NCBI RefSeq assembly: GCF_000828655.1
Contig: NZ_AP014509.1
Coordinates: 124,001 to 188,000 of the forward strand
Origin: Thermotoga caldifontis AZM44c09
GTDB taxonomy: Bacteria > Thermotogota > Thermotogae > Thermotogales > DSM-5069
DNA length: 64,000 nt
Reading direction: 5' to 3'
A model generated the notes under the pieces. That model was not told the DNA's origin. It ran no database searches and was given only the letters and a program-made list of their open reading frames with translations. The number at the start of each line of letters is the position of its first letter. The first letter of the stretch is position 1. The position numbers and the translations under genes were made by a program. Below are positions 24,194-31,515 of the stretch, piece by piece.

Positions 24194-24967
24194 TCAACCA
24201 GCCATGAACCTCGCGATCAACCTGTCGGGCAGCAACTTTTTCGTCACCACGCTGATCAGTTTGTTCTTGAACGCAGGAACGTAGACTGGTTTTCTCTTTT
24301 CAAAGGCTTCGAGCGCACCAGTCACGACCCGTTTCGGATCCATAAGGTTGCCGAAGGTGCGAAGATCTTGACTTTTGAACGCACGTTCGAAGAACCTTGT
24401 CTTCGTCGGACCCGGTGAGACGCACAGCACGTGCACGCCGTACTTTTTCAGTTCCGCCCACAGCGCGAGGGACAGATTGTACACGTACGCCTTCGTCGCG
24501 GCGTAGGCGTTGAAGTAAGGAAGCGGGATGTATCCTGCGATGGAAGAGACGTTTATTATTCCTCCTCTTCGCCTTTCAACCATCTTCCTCGCAAAATGAT
24601 GGCTCAATGTGGTGAGTGCCTTCACGTTGACCTCGATCATGCTCACGATCTCTTCGAGTTCGAGCTTGACGAACTCACCGTAGAGTCCAAAACCTGCGTT
24701 GTTCACGAGCAAATCTATCTCGAATTTTGAAACGTCCTGGACGAATTTTTCCACGTTCTGCGGCACCGACAGATCCACCACGTGCGTGACGATCTCAACG
24801 CTGAATTTTTCCTTCACCTCTTTTTCCAGTTCCCTCAGTCTCTTTTCGTCCCTACCGGTGGTTATCACGTTCAGACCTCTTTTCGAAAGTTCCAGCACGA
24901 ACTCTCTACCGATCCCGGACGAACCACCCGTCACGACCGCCCACTTGAAGTTTTCCAAGCCCATCAC
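24194..24967 (-). CDS. Short-chain dehydrogenase/reductase
   Basis: A 257-residue classical SDR oxidoreductase: nucleotide-binding TGGSSGIGREF (residues 14-24), NNAGFG, the catalytic Ser in INVSSIAGY and the YxxxK pair in YAATKAYVYN. The Arg-rich segment after the glycine motif (TTGRDEKRLRE) suggests NADP preference, by family precedent. It resembles the DltE/YqjQ-type SDRs; the substrate is unknown. It appears to be a single-gene unit. Confidence 0.9.
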   Translation of the reverse strand: MMGLENFKWAVVTGGSSGIGREFVLELSKRGLNVITTGRDEKRLRELEKEVKEKFSVEIVTHVVDLSVPQNVEKFVQDVSKFEIDLLVNNAGFGLYGEFVKLELEEIVSMIEVNVKALTTLSHHFARKMVERRRGGIINVSSIAGYIPLPYFNAYAATKAYVYNLSLALWAELKKYGVHVLCVSPGPTKTRFFERAFKSQDLRTFGNLMDPKRVVTGALEAFEKRKPVYVPAFKNKLISVVTKKLLPDRLIARFMAG

Positions 24968-25122
24968 TCCTTCTTCGTGAAGATTCTACGATATCGTCCG
25001 ACACGATAAGCTCGCTCAGGCTGAATTCAAAGTGAACGCGTTTGAAACCTGGTGTGAGAGCACCACCTTCGTGGATTCACTTTTTCTTAACGGAGCTGGC
25101 GTGTGGCACGTTACTTGGTTAG

Positions 25123-25138
25123 TTGTACAATTGTGCAA
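25123..25138 (+). promoter_or_regulatory. Palindromic operator upstream of the ArsR-family gene
   Basis: TTGTACAATTGTGCAA is a 16-bp inverted repeat with one mismatched pair, ending 11 bases before the ArsR start and overlapping where RNA polymerase would sit. ArsR-family repressors bind such elements in their own promoters. Confidence 0.5.
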
Positions 25139-25149
25139 GAAGGAGGAGA

Positions 25150-25419
25150 ATGATGGATCCAGAAAGGATCTTCAAAGCTCTGGCATGCAAAAGAAGAATA
25201 GACATCATCAAGCAGGTGGCGAAACAGGACCTTTGCATCTGCGAACTCGAAGTCGCGAACCACATCGACAAAACGACCATCTCGAGGCACATAGCCGTCC
25301 TGCAGAATGCGGGGATCATCGAACTGAGAAGGGAAGGACCGAGGAAGAGAATCGTCCTCAAAGATCCAAGAATTCTCGAACTGATCGATCTGGCGGAAAA
25401 GATCTCTGAACAGAAATGA
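25150..25419 (+). CDS. ArsR/SmtB-family regulator
   Basis: An 89-residue winged-helix repressor with the ArsR pattern: FKALACKRRIDIIKQV, then KQDLCICELEVANHIDKTTISRHIAVLQNAGII, and a C-terminal wing and helix. The CxC pair in DLCICEL matches the alpha-3 metal or metalloid site (ELCVCDL in ArsR), so it may sense a thiol-reactive metal or a redox signal. It starts at ATG 25150 (or the next ATG, 25153) behind AGGAGGAG. It is the first gene of a three-gene operon with a ferredoxin and an HdrA-like protein, its likely targets. Confidence 0.9.
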   Translation: MMDPERIFKALACKRRIDIIKQVAKQDLCICELEVANHIDKTTISRHIAVLQNAGIIELRREGPRKRIVLKDPRILELIDLAEKISEQK

Positions 25420-25441
25420 GTGCCGTGAAGGAGGAGACGGC

Positions 25442-25654
25442 ATGGCAAAGAACTGGTATCCCATCATCGATTACGAAAAGTGCGTTGGCTGTCTGACCTG
25501 CGCGAATTTCTGTCCCCACGGAGTCTACACAGTCAGAGACGGAAAACCCGTCGTCACCAACCCTTTAGAATGCGTTGAGTTCTGCAGAGGGTGCCAGAAA
25601 CTCTGCGACTACGGTGCGATAACTTACTCGGCGGAGGTGAAAGCACATGGGTAA
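25442..25654 (+). CDS. Two-cluster [4Fe-4S] ferredoxin-type protein
   Basis: A 70-residue protein with CVGCLTCANFCP and a second cysteine set CVEFCRGCQKLC. The first is a standard cluster motif; the second has the spacing CxxxCxxCxxxC, slightly non-standard and seen in some HdrA- or NIL-type ferredoxins. It is likely the electron donor or acceptor for the protein encoded next, with which it overlaps by eight bases. It lies 22 bases after the ArsR gene. Confidence 0.9.
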   Translation: MAKNWYPIIDYEKCVGCLTCANFCPHGVYTVRDGKPVVTNPLECVEFCRGCQKLCDYGAITYSAEVKAHG

Positions 25655-26003
25655 GAAGGGATTGTTACTGTGTGTCTGTCAAGGTACATGCCCATCTTTT
25701 CAGAAGATGAACGTTTTCGAAGTCCTGAACGCGATAAGAAGAGAGAACCTTGTCGATTTCGTTGCACTCCATCCCCAGCTCTGCGCCGATGACGGAGATA
25801 TGTACCTCAAAACGCTGACCAAAGATGGAGAGATAGAAAAGCTCTACGTTGCGGGCTGCGATCCTGCGATGCAGAGAAAAATGTTCCGTGACGCGTTCGA
25901 GGCGAGCAACTTCGACAAGTCCAGGCACCTTGGTGTCGACATAAGGAACATGACCACAGAGCAGGCGATCGAAGCCATCAAAAATCTTATAAAGAACAGC
26001 TGA
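25647..26003 (+). CDS. Small cysteine protein resembling the N-terminal domain of HdrA
   Basis: A 118-residue protein with LLCVCQGTCPSFQ, HPQLCADDGDMYL, VAGCDPAMQRKMFRDAFEA and HLGVDIRNMT. The order and spacing recall the N-terminal domain of heterodisulfide reductase HdrA (xCxCGxN, xxMCSxxGQ, AACSPRMHExTFR, NIRE) without the flavin and ferredoxin domains. It could be a thiol/disulfide or cluster-binding partner of the neighbouring ferredoxin. I do not know a characterised homologue. Four cysteines are placed to bind a cluster or form disulfides. Confidence 0.65.
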   Translation: MGKKGLLLCVCQGTCPSFQKMNVFEVLNAIRRENLVDFVALHPQLCADDGDMYLKTLTKDGEIEKLYVAGCDPAMQRKMFRDAFEASNFDKSRHLGVDIRNMTTEQAIEAIKNLIKNS

Positions 26004-26102
26004 AAGGATTCCGGGCGCGCTCACCCGACCGAACCTGTCGAAGATCATCTGAATTCAAACCTCACGAAACGAAGCTGAAACACACACCCCCATATCCCGG
26101 TT

Positions 26103-26108
26103 TATAAT
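26103..26108 (+). promoter_or_regulatory. -10 element of the pyrimidine operon leader
   Basis: TATAAT lies 27 bases upstream of the leader ORF start codon. No good -35 hexamer stands at 16-18 bases, so the promoter is only half supported. A transcript from here would contain the whole leader ORF and both terminators. Confidence 0.5.
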
Positions 26109-26134
26109 CTCAACTCAGAAAACGGGGTGAGCGC

Positions 26135-26290
26135 GTGCGAGTAAAGACAGTGATGAAACTCGACCTGATTCTGAATAAATGTAAGCTCAGTCCAGAAGGG
26201 GCTTTCAAAGCCCCTTTTATTTTAAAGAGCGTGAACTTCCAAAGGGCCGAAAGGCCCTTTTATTTTGCCTCAACGGAGGTGGAAGGATGA
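26135..26290 (+). CDS. pyr operon leader ORF (candidate attenuation leader peptide)
   Basis: A 51-codon frame starting GTG 26135, five bases after GGGGTGA. It stays open through both terminator hairpins (26196-26216 and 26241-26260) and stops at TGA 26288-26290, overlapping the pyrB ATG (ATGA). Because the T-runs of the terminators are translated, the peptide holds APFILKS and RPFYFAS. E. coli pyrBI has a 44-residue leader that couples translation to RNA polymerase pausing at UTP-poor T-runs; this leader shares that geometry. The ORF also contains AGTCCAGA, which resembles part of the Bacillus PyrR-binding loop. Expression of the peptide is not proven by sequence. Confidence 0.6.
   Translation: MRVKTVMKLDLILNKCKLSPEGAFKAPFILKSVNFQRAERPFYFASTEVEG
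26196..26224 (+). terminator. First intrinsic terminator in the pyr leader
   Basis: AAGGGGCTTT and AAAGCCCCTT (26196-26205 and 26207-26216) form a perfect stem closing on a very tight loop, followed by TTATTTTA. It lies inside the leader ORF, about 90 bases before pyrB. Confidence 0.85.
26241..26266 (+). terminator. Second intrinsic terminator in the pyr leader
   Basis: AAAGGGCC, a GAAA tetraloop and GGCCCTTT (26241-26260), followed by TATTTTG. It is 45 bases downstream of the first hairpin and has the same T-run type. The pyrB Shine-Dalgarno site (GGAGGTGG) follows at 26275-26282. Confidence 0.85.
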
Positions 26291-27213
26291 GACACCTTCT
26301 TGACATCAAAGATCTCAGCAGAAAAGAGATCGAAGCCATCCTCGAGCGCGCGATGCGGTACAAATCACTCAAGAATTATCCAGAAACACTGCGAGGGAAG
26401 TTCGTCCTGACAGCCTTCTTCGAACCTTCCACGAGGACCAAGGTCTCTTTCCAGAAGGCCGCGTTGAACCTCGGAGCGCACGTGGTTGACTTCGCACCGG
26501 AAAGTTCTTCCCTCCAGAAAGGCGAGACCGATCTGGACACGATCCTGACGCTCAACATGATGAGCTTCGATTGTCTCGTCATCAGAATCAGGAGGAACGG
26601 TGCCCCAGCGGAGTTCGCGAAGTACGTGGACTGTGCCGTGGTGAACGCGGGCGACGGCACGAACGAACACCCCACTCAGGCGCTGCTCGACGCCATGACC
26701 ATGCTGGAACATTTTGGAACGCTGAAACTGAGGGTCGCGATCGTGGGAGACATCGTGCACTCGCGCGTCGCAAGATCGCTGACAGAGCTTCTGAACAAGT
26801 TCGACGCCGAGGTGAGAATGGTGGGACCAGAAGGGTTCGTTCCGGAAAGCTTTGACGGTGTGAGCTTGATTACGCATTCTCTCGAAGAGGGCCTGCACAA
26901 TGCTGATGTCGTCTACGCGCTGAGGATTCAGAAAGAAAGGCTCGAACAGAGTTATTCGAACATCGATGACTTCTTCCGCACGCTACAGATAAACTCCAGA
27001 ACGATCCAGATCGCACCCAGGCACGCCGTCCTGATGCACCCGGGCCCGTTCAACAGGAACGTGGAAGTCTCAGACGATGTGGTCTACTCTGAAAGGTCGA
27101 AGATCCTCGAGCAGGTCAGAAACGGTGTGTTCGTGAGAATGGCGGTTCTCGAGTACGCGATGGGAGTGATCGAGTTTGAGAGCGTACGATCCGTGGAAAC
27201 GTCGCTGGCTTGA
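26287..27213 (+). CDS. pyrB: Aspartate carbamoyltransferase catalytic chain
   Basis: Condenses carbamoyl phosphate and aspartate, the committed step of pyrimidine synthesis. The 308-residue protein has the carbamoyl-phosphate loop FFEPSTRTKVSFQKAA (near residue 45), HPTQALLDAMTM and the C-terminal MHPGPFNR. It is a plain catalytic chain: no regulatory PyrI domain is fused and no pyrI gene follows, unlike the PyrB-PyrI fusion I recall in Thermotoga maritima, so allosteric control by nucleotides may be absent. Its start overlaps the leader ORF stop and its end overlaps pyrC by 38 bases. Confidence 0.96.
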   Translation: MRHLLDIKDLSRKEIEAILERAMRYKSLKNYPETLRGKFVLTAFFEPSTRTKVSFQKAALNLGAHVVDFAPESSSLQKGETDLDTILTLNMMSFDCLVIRIRRNGAPAEFAKYVDCAVVNAGDGTNEHPTQALLDAMTMLEHFGTLKLRVAIVGDIVHSRVARSLTELLNKFDAEVRMVGPEGFVPESFDGVSLITHSLEEGLHNADVVYALRIQKERLEQSYSNIDDFFRTLQINSRTIQIAPRHAVLMHPGPFNRNVEVSDDVVYSERSKILEQVRNGVFVRMAVLEYAMGVIEFESVRSVETSLA

Positions 27214-28297
27214 CGTCGAATTGGACCTGCCCGAACGAAGAAAAGCCCTTCTCGCCTGCCCCGCGTTCTTCGACATGCACACACACGTGAGGTTGAACGG
27301 ACAGGAAGACTACGAATCGCTCCAGAAGGCGGCGATCGCCGGCGGTTTCGGTGCCCTTCTGATCCAGCCGAACACGAAACCCGAGCTTTCGAATCCAGAG
27401 GTTCTGAATCTGCACGTTCAGCTCGCGAAAGACAAGATCGTGAAATTCTACTGGGCCGTGTCCCTGTTCGGAGAACTGGAGCCGGACGGAGAGAGAACGC
27501 TGTGCTATTCCAACGACGGTATAGCGTACGACACGACGAAGATCCTCAACGCGTTCAGAAAGAAAAAACCGCATCTTCTGCTCGATCACAGCCAGCTGCA
27601 CGAACTTGGAGGCATCCTCTACGAACCTGCGGAACTGAACTTGCCCAAACGGCCCGTCCACAGCGAGGCCGTCTCCATCTTCAGGAACGTGATGCTTGGA
27701 ACCGAGTACGGTTTCAGCAAGTTCCACATTCAGCATGTTTCGACGGAGCTTTCCATCGAGACGATACAGCATCTTCGAAGGTACACCGATGTGAGCTGTG
27801 AGGTGACACCGCACCATCTTTTCTTCACCATCAAAGATGTGAAAAACACGAACTTCAAGATCAACCCACCACTCGCCACAGAAGAGGACAGGAGGGTCCT
27901 CCTCGAGGCCGTTCGAAAGAACATCATCGATGTGCTCGCGACGGACCACGCGCCACATCCGGAAAAACCAAACGATTTTCAAAGCGCTCCCTTCGGAACC
28001 AGCAACATCGAGGTGGCCTTCAGCGCGTTCTACACCGTCATCGGTCAGCTCGAAACGGTGGCGGAAAAGCTCACCGCCGCCCCACGCAAGGTATTGGGAC
28101 TTTCGGGAACCTTCGATCTGGGCAACGTGACCGTCATCGATCCGAACGCCGAATGGGTCGTCGATGCGAAGAAATTTCACAGCAAGGGAAAAAACTGCGT
28201 CTTCGACGGCACCAAATTGAAAGGGAAGATAATAGGTGTGAAGCTTTCAAACAGGTGGGTGTACTGGGATGGAGAATTTCTCTCTGAGCAGGTGTGA
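27176..28297 (+). CDS. pyrC: Dihydroorotase
   Basis: Zinc amidohydrolase closing carbamoyl-aspartate to dihydroorotate. The 373-residue protein has the metal-binding HxH in FDMHTHVRLNGQ (near residue 35), IQPNTKPEL and ATDHAPHPEKP near residue 260, with HSEAVSIFR between. It starts at TTG 27176, inside pyrB; the 38-base overlap is long but the N-terminus reads naturally. It overlaps pyrK by 29 bases. It resembles class I dihydroorotases in length, but I could not pick out the carbamylated lysine with confidence. Confidence 0.93.
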   Translation: MRAYDPWKRRWLDVELDLPERRKALLACPAFFDMHTHVRLNGQEDYESLQKAAIAGGFGALLIQPNTKPELSNPEVLNLHVQLAKDKIVKFYWAVSLFGELEPDGERTLCYSNDGIAYDTTKILNAFRKKKPHLLLDHSQLHELGGILYEPAELNLPKRPVHSEAVSIFRNVMLGTEYGFSKFHIQHVSTELSIETIQHLRRYTDVSCEVTPHHLFFTIKDVKNTNFKINPPLATEEDRRVLLEAVRKNIIDVLATDHAPHPEKPNDFQSAPFGTSNIEVAFSAFYTVIGQLETVAEKLTAAPRKVLGLSGTFDLGNVTVIDPNAEWVVDAKKFHSKGKNCVFDGTKLKGKIIGVKLSNRWVYWDGEFLSEQV

Positions 28298-28925
28298 ATT
28301 GATTCGGCTCAACAGAGACACGTTCATCGTCACGTTCAACGAAAAGATCGATTTCGAACCGACGCAGTTCATCATGATAGAGACCGAAACCTCGATCGTC
28401 AGGAAACCTTTCGGCCTTGGACGTTGGAACGACAGGCTCGCGATAGGTGTGCAAGTCATCGGACCCGGTACCGCTTACATAGTGCGACAAGAAAAATTGA
28501 ACGCCCATGGACCCTGCGGCAAAGGCTTCGTTCCACCGAAAGGCCGTGGCGCAATGATCGCGACGCTCGCCTGCCTACCCATGGCCTTCGATCTGCAGGA
28601 AAGGTACGACTGCGACGTGTTCATCGGATCTGTGGACGAACCATGGATCGAAGTTCCTTTCCCAATCGTCGTGGGAGACGAGGCGTTTCTGAAAATGCTG
28701 CAATCCTTGAATGGTTACGACTGGTTCCTCGTGATCGGTTCGGACCAGATGGAAAAGATCGTCTACGATGCGTTGAAAGATAAAGCAGAAGTGTTCGTTT
28801 CCTTCAACGAATACATGGCCTGCGGGATCGGCGCGTGCAGAGGCTGTGCGAAGGTGACGAAACATGGCTTGAAACATCTCTGCATCGATGGACCTGTTCT
28901 GAGGGGTGAAGAAGTGTGGAGCTGA
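28269..28925 (+). CDS. pyrK: Dihydroorotate dehydrogenase electron-transfer subunit
   Basis: FAD and [2Fe-2S] subunit that passes electrons from dihydroorotate (via PyrD) to NAD. The 218-residue protein has the FAD-binding RKPFGLG region (near residue 37), the GPCGKGF phosphate loop, and the C-terminal iron-sulfur motif ACGIGACRGCAKVTKHGLKH with a further Cys in LCIDGP. It is shorter than typical PyrK (about 250), mainly in the NAD domain. It overlaps both neighbours, consistent with stoichiometric production with PyrD. Confidence 0.92.
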   Translation: MENFSLSRCELIRLNRDTFIVTFNEKIDFEPTQFIMIETETSIVRKPFGLGRWNDRLAIGVQVIGPGTAYIVRQEKLNAHGPCGKGFVPPKGRGAMIATLACLPMAFDLQERYDCDVFIGSVDEPWIEVPFPIVVGDEAFLKMLQSLNGYDWFLVIGSDQMEKIVYDALKDKAEVFVSFNEYMACGIGACRGCAKVTKHGLKHLCIDGPVLRGEEVWS

Positions 28926-29719
28926 GACCACCCATCGTGATCGCTTCTGGTGTTGGAGGCATGGGAGAATACCTCAAACTGATAGATCCACGATACATCG
29001 GTGCCTACACCCTCAAGACCATCACCTTCAAACCGAGATTGGGAAATCCTCCACCCAGGCTCATCGCCACGGAGCGTTATCTGATCAACAGCATAGGCCT
29101 CGAAAACGTCGGTGTGGAGAAGTTCATCGAAGAGCTTGAAAATGGACTTTACGAAGAGTTGTTCAGAAAGGTCAAGGTGATCTTCAGCTTCGCAGGGGAA
29201 GATTTCGAAGAGTATCTGAAGGTCGCAGAGAGAATGGTGCCCCACCAAGATAGATTTGTGGCGTTCGAGTGCAACTTCTCCTGTCCGAACGTGGACTTCA
29301 ACCCGCTCTCGGACACAAGCCAGTTGAAGAAGATGCTGATCGAGCTGAGGAAAAAGCTCGACGTTTTTCTCATCGCCAAACTCGGCATCGAAGGTGCGTT
29401 CATCGAACAGCTCGCCGAGCTCGTTGAAGAGTGCGGTTGGAACGGTGTGACGATCATCAACACGATTCGGGCGTTGCACATCGACGGCGAAACCCTCATC
29501 AAGGGTGGCATCTCCGGACCCATTCTGAAACCCATCGCGCTGAGGGCTGTGTACGAAGTGAGAAACAGAACGAATCTGTACATCATCGCGTCTGGAGGTA
29601 TCATGGACGAAACAGACGCTCAGCATTTCTTCGAAGTCGGTGCGAACGCAGTGAGCATCGGAACCGCTCTGTACAGAGATCCGACGATCGTTGAGAGGAT
29701 CGCGAAAAGATTTTTGTGA
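28916..29719 (+). CDS. pyrD: Dihydroorotate dehydrogenase, class 1B catalytic subunit
   Basis: FMN-dependent TIM-barrel enzyme that oxidises dihydroorotate to orotate. The 267-residue protein shows TLKTITFKPRLGNPPPR, NCFSCPN-like (here CNFSCPNVDFNP), KLGIEGAFIEQLAEL and GGISGPILKPIALRAV, with the FMN-phosphate loop IIASGGIMDETDA. Pairing with pyrK makes it class 1B (NAD-linked). Class 1B enzymes use a cysteine as base in a flexible loop; the Cys in ECNFSCPN is the candidate. The start GTG overlaps pyrK by ten bases. Confidence 0.95.
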   Translation: MELRPPIVIASGVGGMGEYLKLIDPRYIGAYTLKTITFKPRLGNPPPRLIATERYLINSIGLENVGVEKFIEELENGLYEELFRKVKVIFSFAGEDFEEYLKVAERMVPHQDRFVAFECNFSCPNVDFNPLSDTSQLKKMLIELRKKLDVFLIAKLGIEGAFIEQLAELVEECGWNGVTIINTIRALHIDGETLIKGGISGPILKPIALRAVYEVRNRTNLYIIASGGIMDETDAQHFFEVGANAVSIGTALYRDPTIVERIAKRFL

Positions 29720-29733
29720 AGGAGGAATCTTTC

Positions 29734-30891
29734 ATGTTCACAAGCTATCTTCCCACGAAGATCGTTTTCGGTGTCGGTGCGATCGAAAAGCTTCCGAATC
29801 TCGTGAAGAACTATGGACGAAAAGCCTTGATCGTCACGGGAAGAAAGAGCACCAAGCAAACCGGACTGCTCGACAAAGTCAGAGGCATGCTCGAGGCCGT
29901 GGGGATCGGAACCGTGGTGTTCGACAAGGTTCAACCCAATCCCATCAGCGACGATGTGGACGAAGCTGCCAAGATCGCGATCGAGCAGAACGTGGATTTC
30001 GTGATAGGGCTCGGTGGAGGAAGCGCCATAGACTCGGCCAAGGCCATCGCGATCGCCGCTGCGATGAAGGATGCCTTCTGGAACTACACACACGCCGGAG
30101 CCGGCAAGAAACCAGGCAGGGCCCTGCCCATCGTCGCGATTCCCACCACGCACGGCACCGGCACCGAGGCCGATCCCTTCGCGGTGATAACCAATCCCAG
30201 GACTAAAGAAAAAGTCGGTATAGGCTACGATGTGATCTTTCCGAAACTTTCCATCGTCGATCCAACGCTCATGGTCAGTCTTCCAAGGGACCAAACCGCC
30301 TACACCTCGATGGACGCGTTCTACCATTCCTTGGAGGCCTTTCTGAACATCAACGCTAATCCCTATTCCGATCTGCTCGCCGAGGATTCCATGAAGAGGA
30401 TCGTCTCCTTCCTCATGAGGGCCTACACGAACGGTCAGGACATCGAGGCCAGGACGAATCTCGCCTGGGCCAGCACCGAAGCGGGCATCACCGAAACTCT
30501 CACGGGCGTCATAGCGAACCATGCCATAGAGCATGGACTGAGCGGATTCAACGAAAAACTCCCACACGGTCTTGGCCTGTGCATCACAGGACCGTACCTG
30601 CTCGAGTACATGTTCGAAGAATGCAAAGAACGGCTCGCGGCGCTGGCGAAGGAAGTTTTCAACATACAACAGTACAGCGTCAGCAAAGCGGCGAGACTGT
30701 TCATCGAAAAGCTCTACGAATTCCAAGAACTTTTCGATCTGAACCAGAGGCTTTCGAAGTTCGGTTTCAAGGAAGAAGACCTTCCCGAGATCGCGGCCGT
30801 TGCGTACAGGATCATGAAAGGCGTGGTCGTGAAGAGTCCAAAGAAGCTCGAAGAGAAAGACCTCGTTGAGATAATGAAGAAGGCACTGTGA
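29734..30891 (+). CDS. Iron-containing alcohol dehydrogenase inside the pyr operon
   Basis: A 385-residue group III (Fe-dependent) alcohol dehydrogenase. It has the NAD(P) loop GLGGGSAIDSAKAIA (near residue 96) and the metal-ligand segments TGTEADPF, SMDAFYHSLEAF and ANHAIEHGLSGFNEKLPHG. The start ATG 29734 follows GGAGGAA; it lies 14 bases after pyrD and 15 before pyrF, so it is clearly cotranscribed. The enzyme is not part of pyrimidine synthesis; disposal of NADH made by PyrK/PyrD is one possible link, but that is inference. Butanol or lactaldehyde-type substrates are possible. Confidence 0.93.
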   Translation: MFTSYLPTKIVFGVGAIEKLPNLVKNYGRKALIVTGRKSTKQTGLLDKVRGMLEAVGIGTVVFDKVQPNPISDDVDEAAKIAIEQNVDFVIGLGGGSAIDSAKAIAIAAAMKDAFWNYTHAGAGKKPGRALPIVAIPTTHGTGTEADPFAVITNPRTKEKVGIGYDVIFPKLSIVDPTLMVSLPRDQTAYTSMDAFYHSLEAFLNINANPYSDLLAEDSMKRIVSFLMRAYTNGQDIEARTNLAWASTEAGITETLTGVIANHAIEHGLSGFNEKLPHGLGLCITGPYLLEYMFEECKERLAALAKEVFNIQQYSVSKAARLFIEKLYEFQELFDLNQRLSKFGFKEEDLPEIAAVAYRIMKGVVVKSPKKLEEKDLVEIMKKAL

Positions 30892-30906
30892 GTGGGGGTG
30901 AAGGCC

Positions 30907-31515
30907 TTGCAGTTGGTGTTGAGTCTGGACATGGATGAACCGCTCTCTTTCATCGAACGGTACGGCAGTTTCGAGCATGTGAAAGTCGGTCACAATCTGG
31001 CGGTGCTTGGAAAAACTGTGCTCGACGAACTGGCGAAGAGGGAACTCAAGGTCATACTCGATCTGAAGTTCGTCGACATACCTTCGACCGTGGCCCGTTC
31101 CATCAAAGCGTGGGACCATCCCGCGATCGTGGGCTTCACCGTCCACGCCGCCGCGGGGGTCGAATCGATAAGGGCGGCGCTGGAGAGCACGGACAAGCTG
31201 ATCTTCGTCGTTGTGAAGCTAACATCGATCGAAGGCAACCTGGAAGATTACATCCGACAGATCGAATCGCTCAGGTTGCTGGGTTGTTCCTTCGTTCTTC
31301 CAGGAAGATGGGCTGTGAAACTGCGCAAGATCATTTCTGGCAAGATCCTCGTACCCGGTGTGCGCATGGAAAGGGGCGCCGACGATCAGAAAGACGTTGT
31401 GACGCTGGAGCAGATCAAGACTGTCGCAGACTACGCCGTGATCGGACGCGAGGTTTACAGAAACACCGACCCGAAGGCAACGATGGAGAAGATGAGGAGG
31501 CTGGCTTATGCTTGA
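30907..31515 (+). CDS. pyrF: Orotidine 5'-phosphate decarboxylase
   Basis: Decarboxylates OMP to UMP. The 202-residue TIM barrel has LSLDMDEP at the N-terminus, the catalytic Lys-Asp set in VILDLKFVDIPSTVARSI, VKLTSIEG, and the phosphate loop VPGVRMERGADDQKDV. I start at TTG 30907, preceded by GGGGGTGAAGG, because the protein then begins two residues before the first strand as in Thermotoga maritima PyrF; the GTG at 30892 has no Shine-Dalgarno site. It overlaps pyrE by eight bases. Confidence 0.95.
   Translation: MQLVLSLDMDEPLSFIERYGSFEHVKVGHNLAVLGKTVLDELAKRELKVILDLKFVDIPSTVARSIKAWDHPAIVGFTVHAAAGVESIRAALESTDKLIFVVVKLTSIEGNLEDYIRQIESLRLLGCSFVLPGRWAVKLRKIISGKILVPGVRMERGADDQKDVVTLEQIKTVADYAVIGREVYRNTDPKATMEKMRRLAYA

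Noticed and set aside
25123-25138. Possible membership of the ArsR operator in the CTTGTGCAAATT regulon
   Set aside because: TTGTACAATTGTGCAA shares the TTGTGCAA half with the island sites, but the regulator families differ and the palindrome centre is different.
29620-31146. 508-codon antisense frame over adh and pyrF
   Set aside because: It crosses two coupled pyr-operon genes with clear motifs; no plausible protein features.
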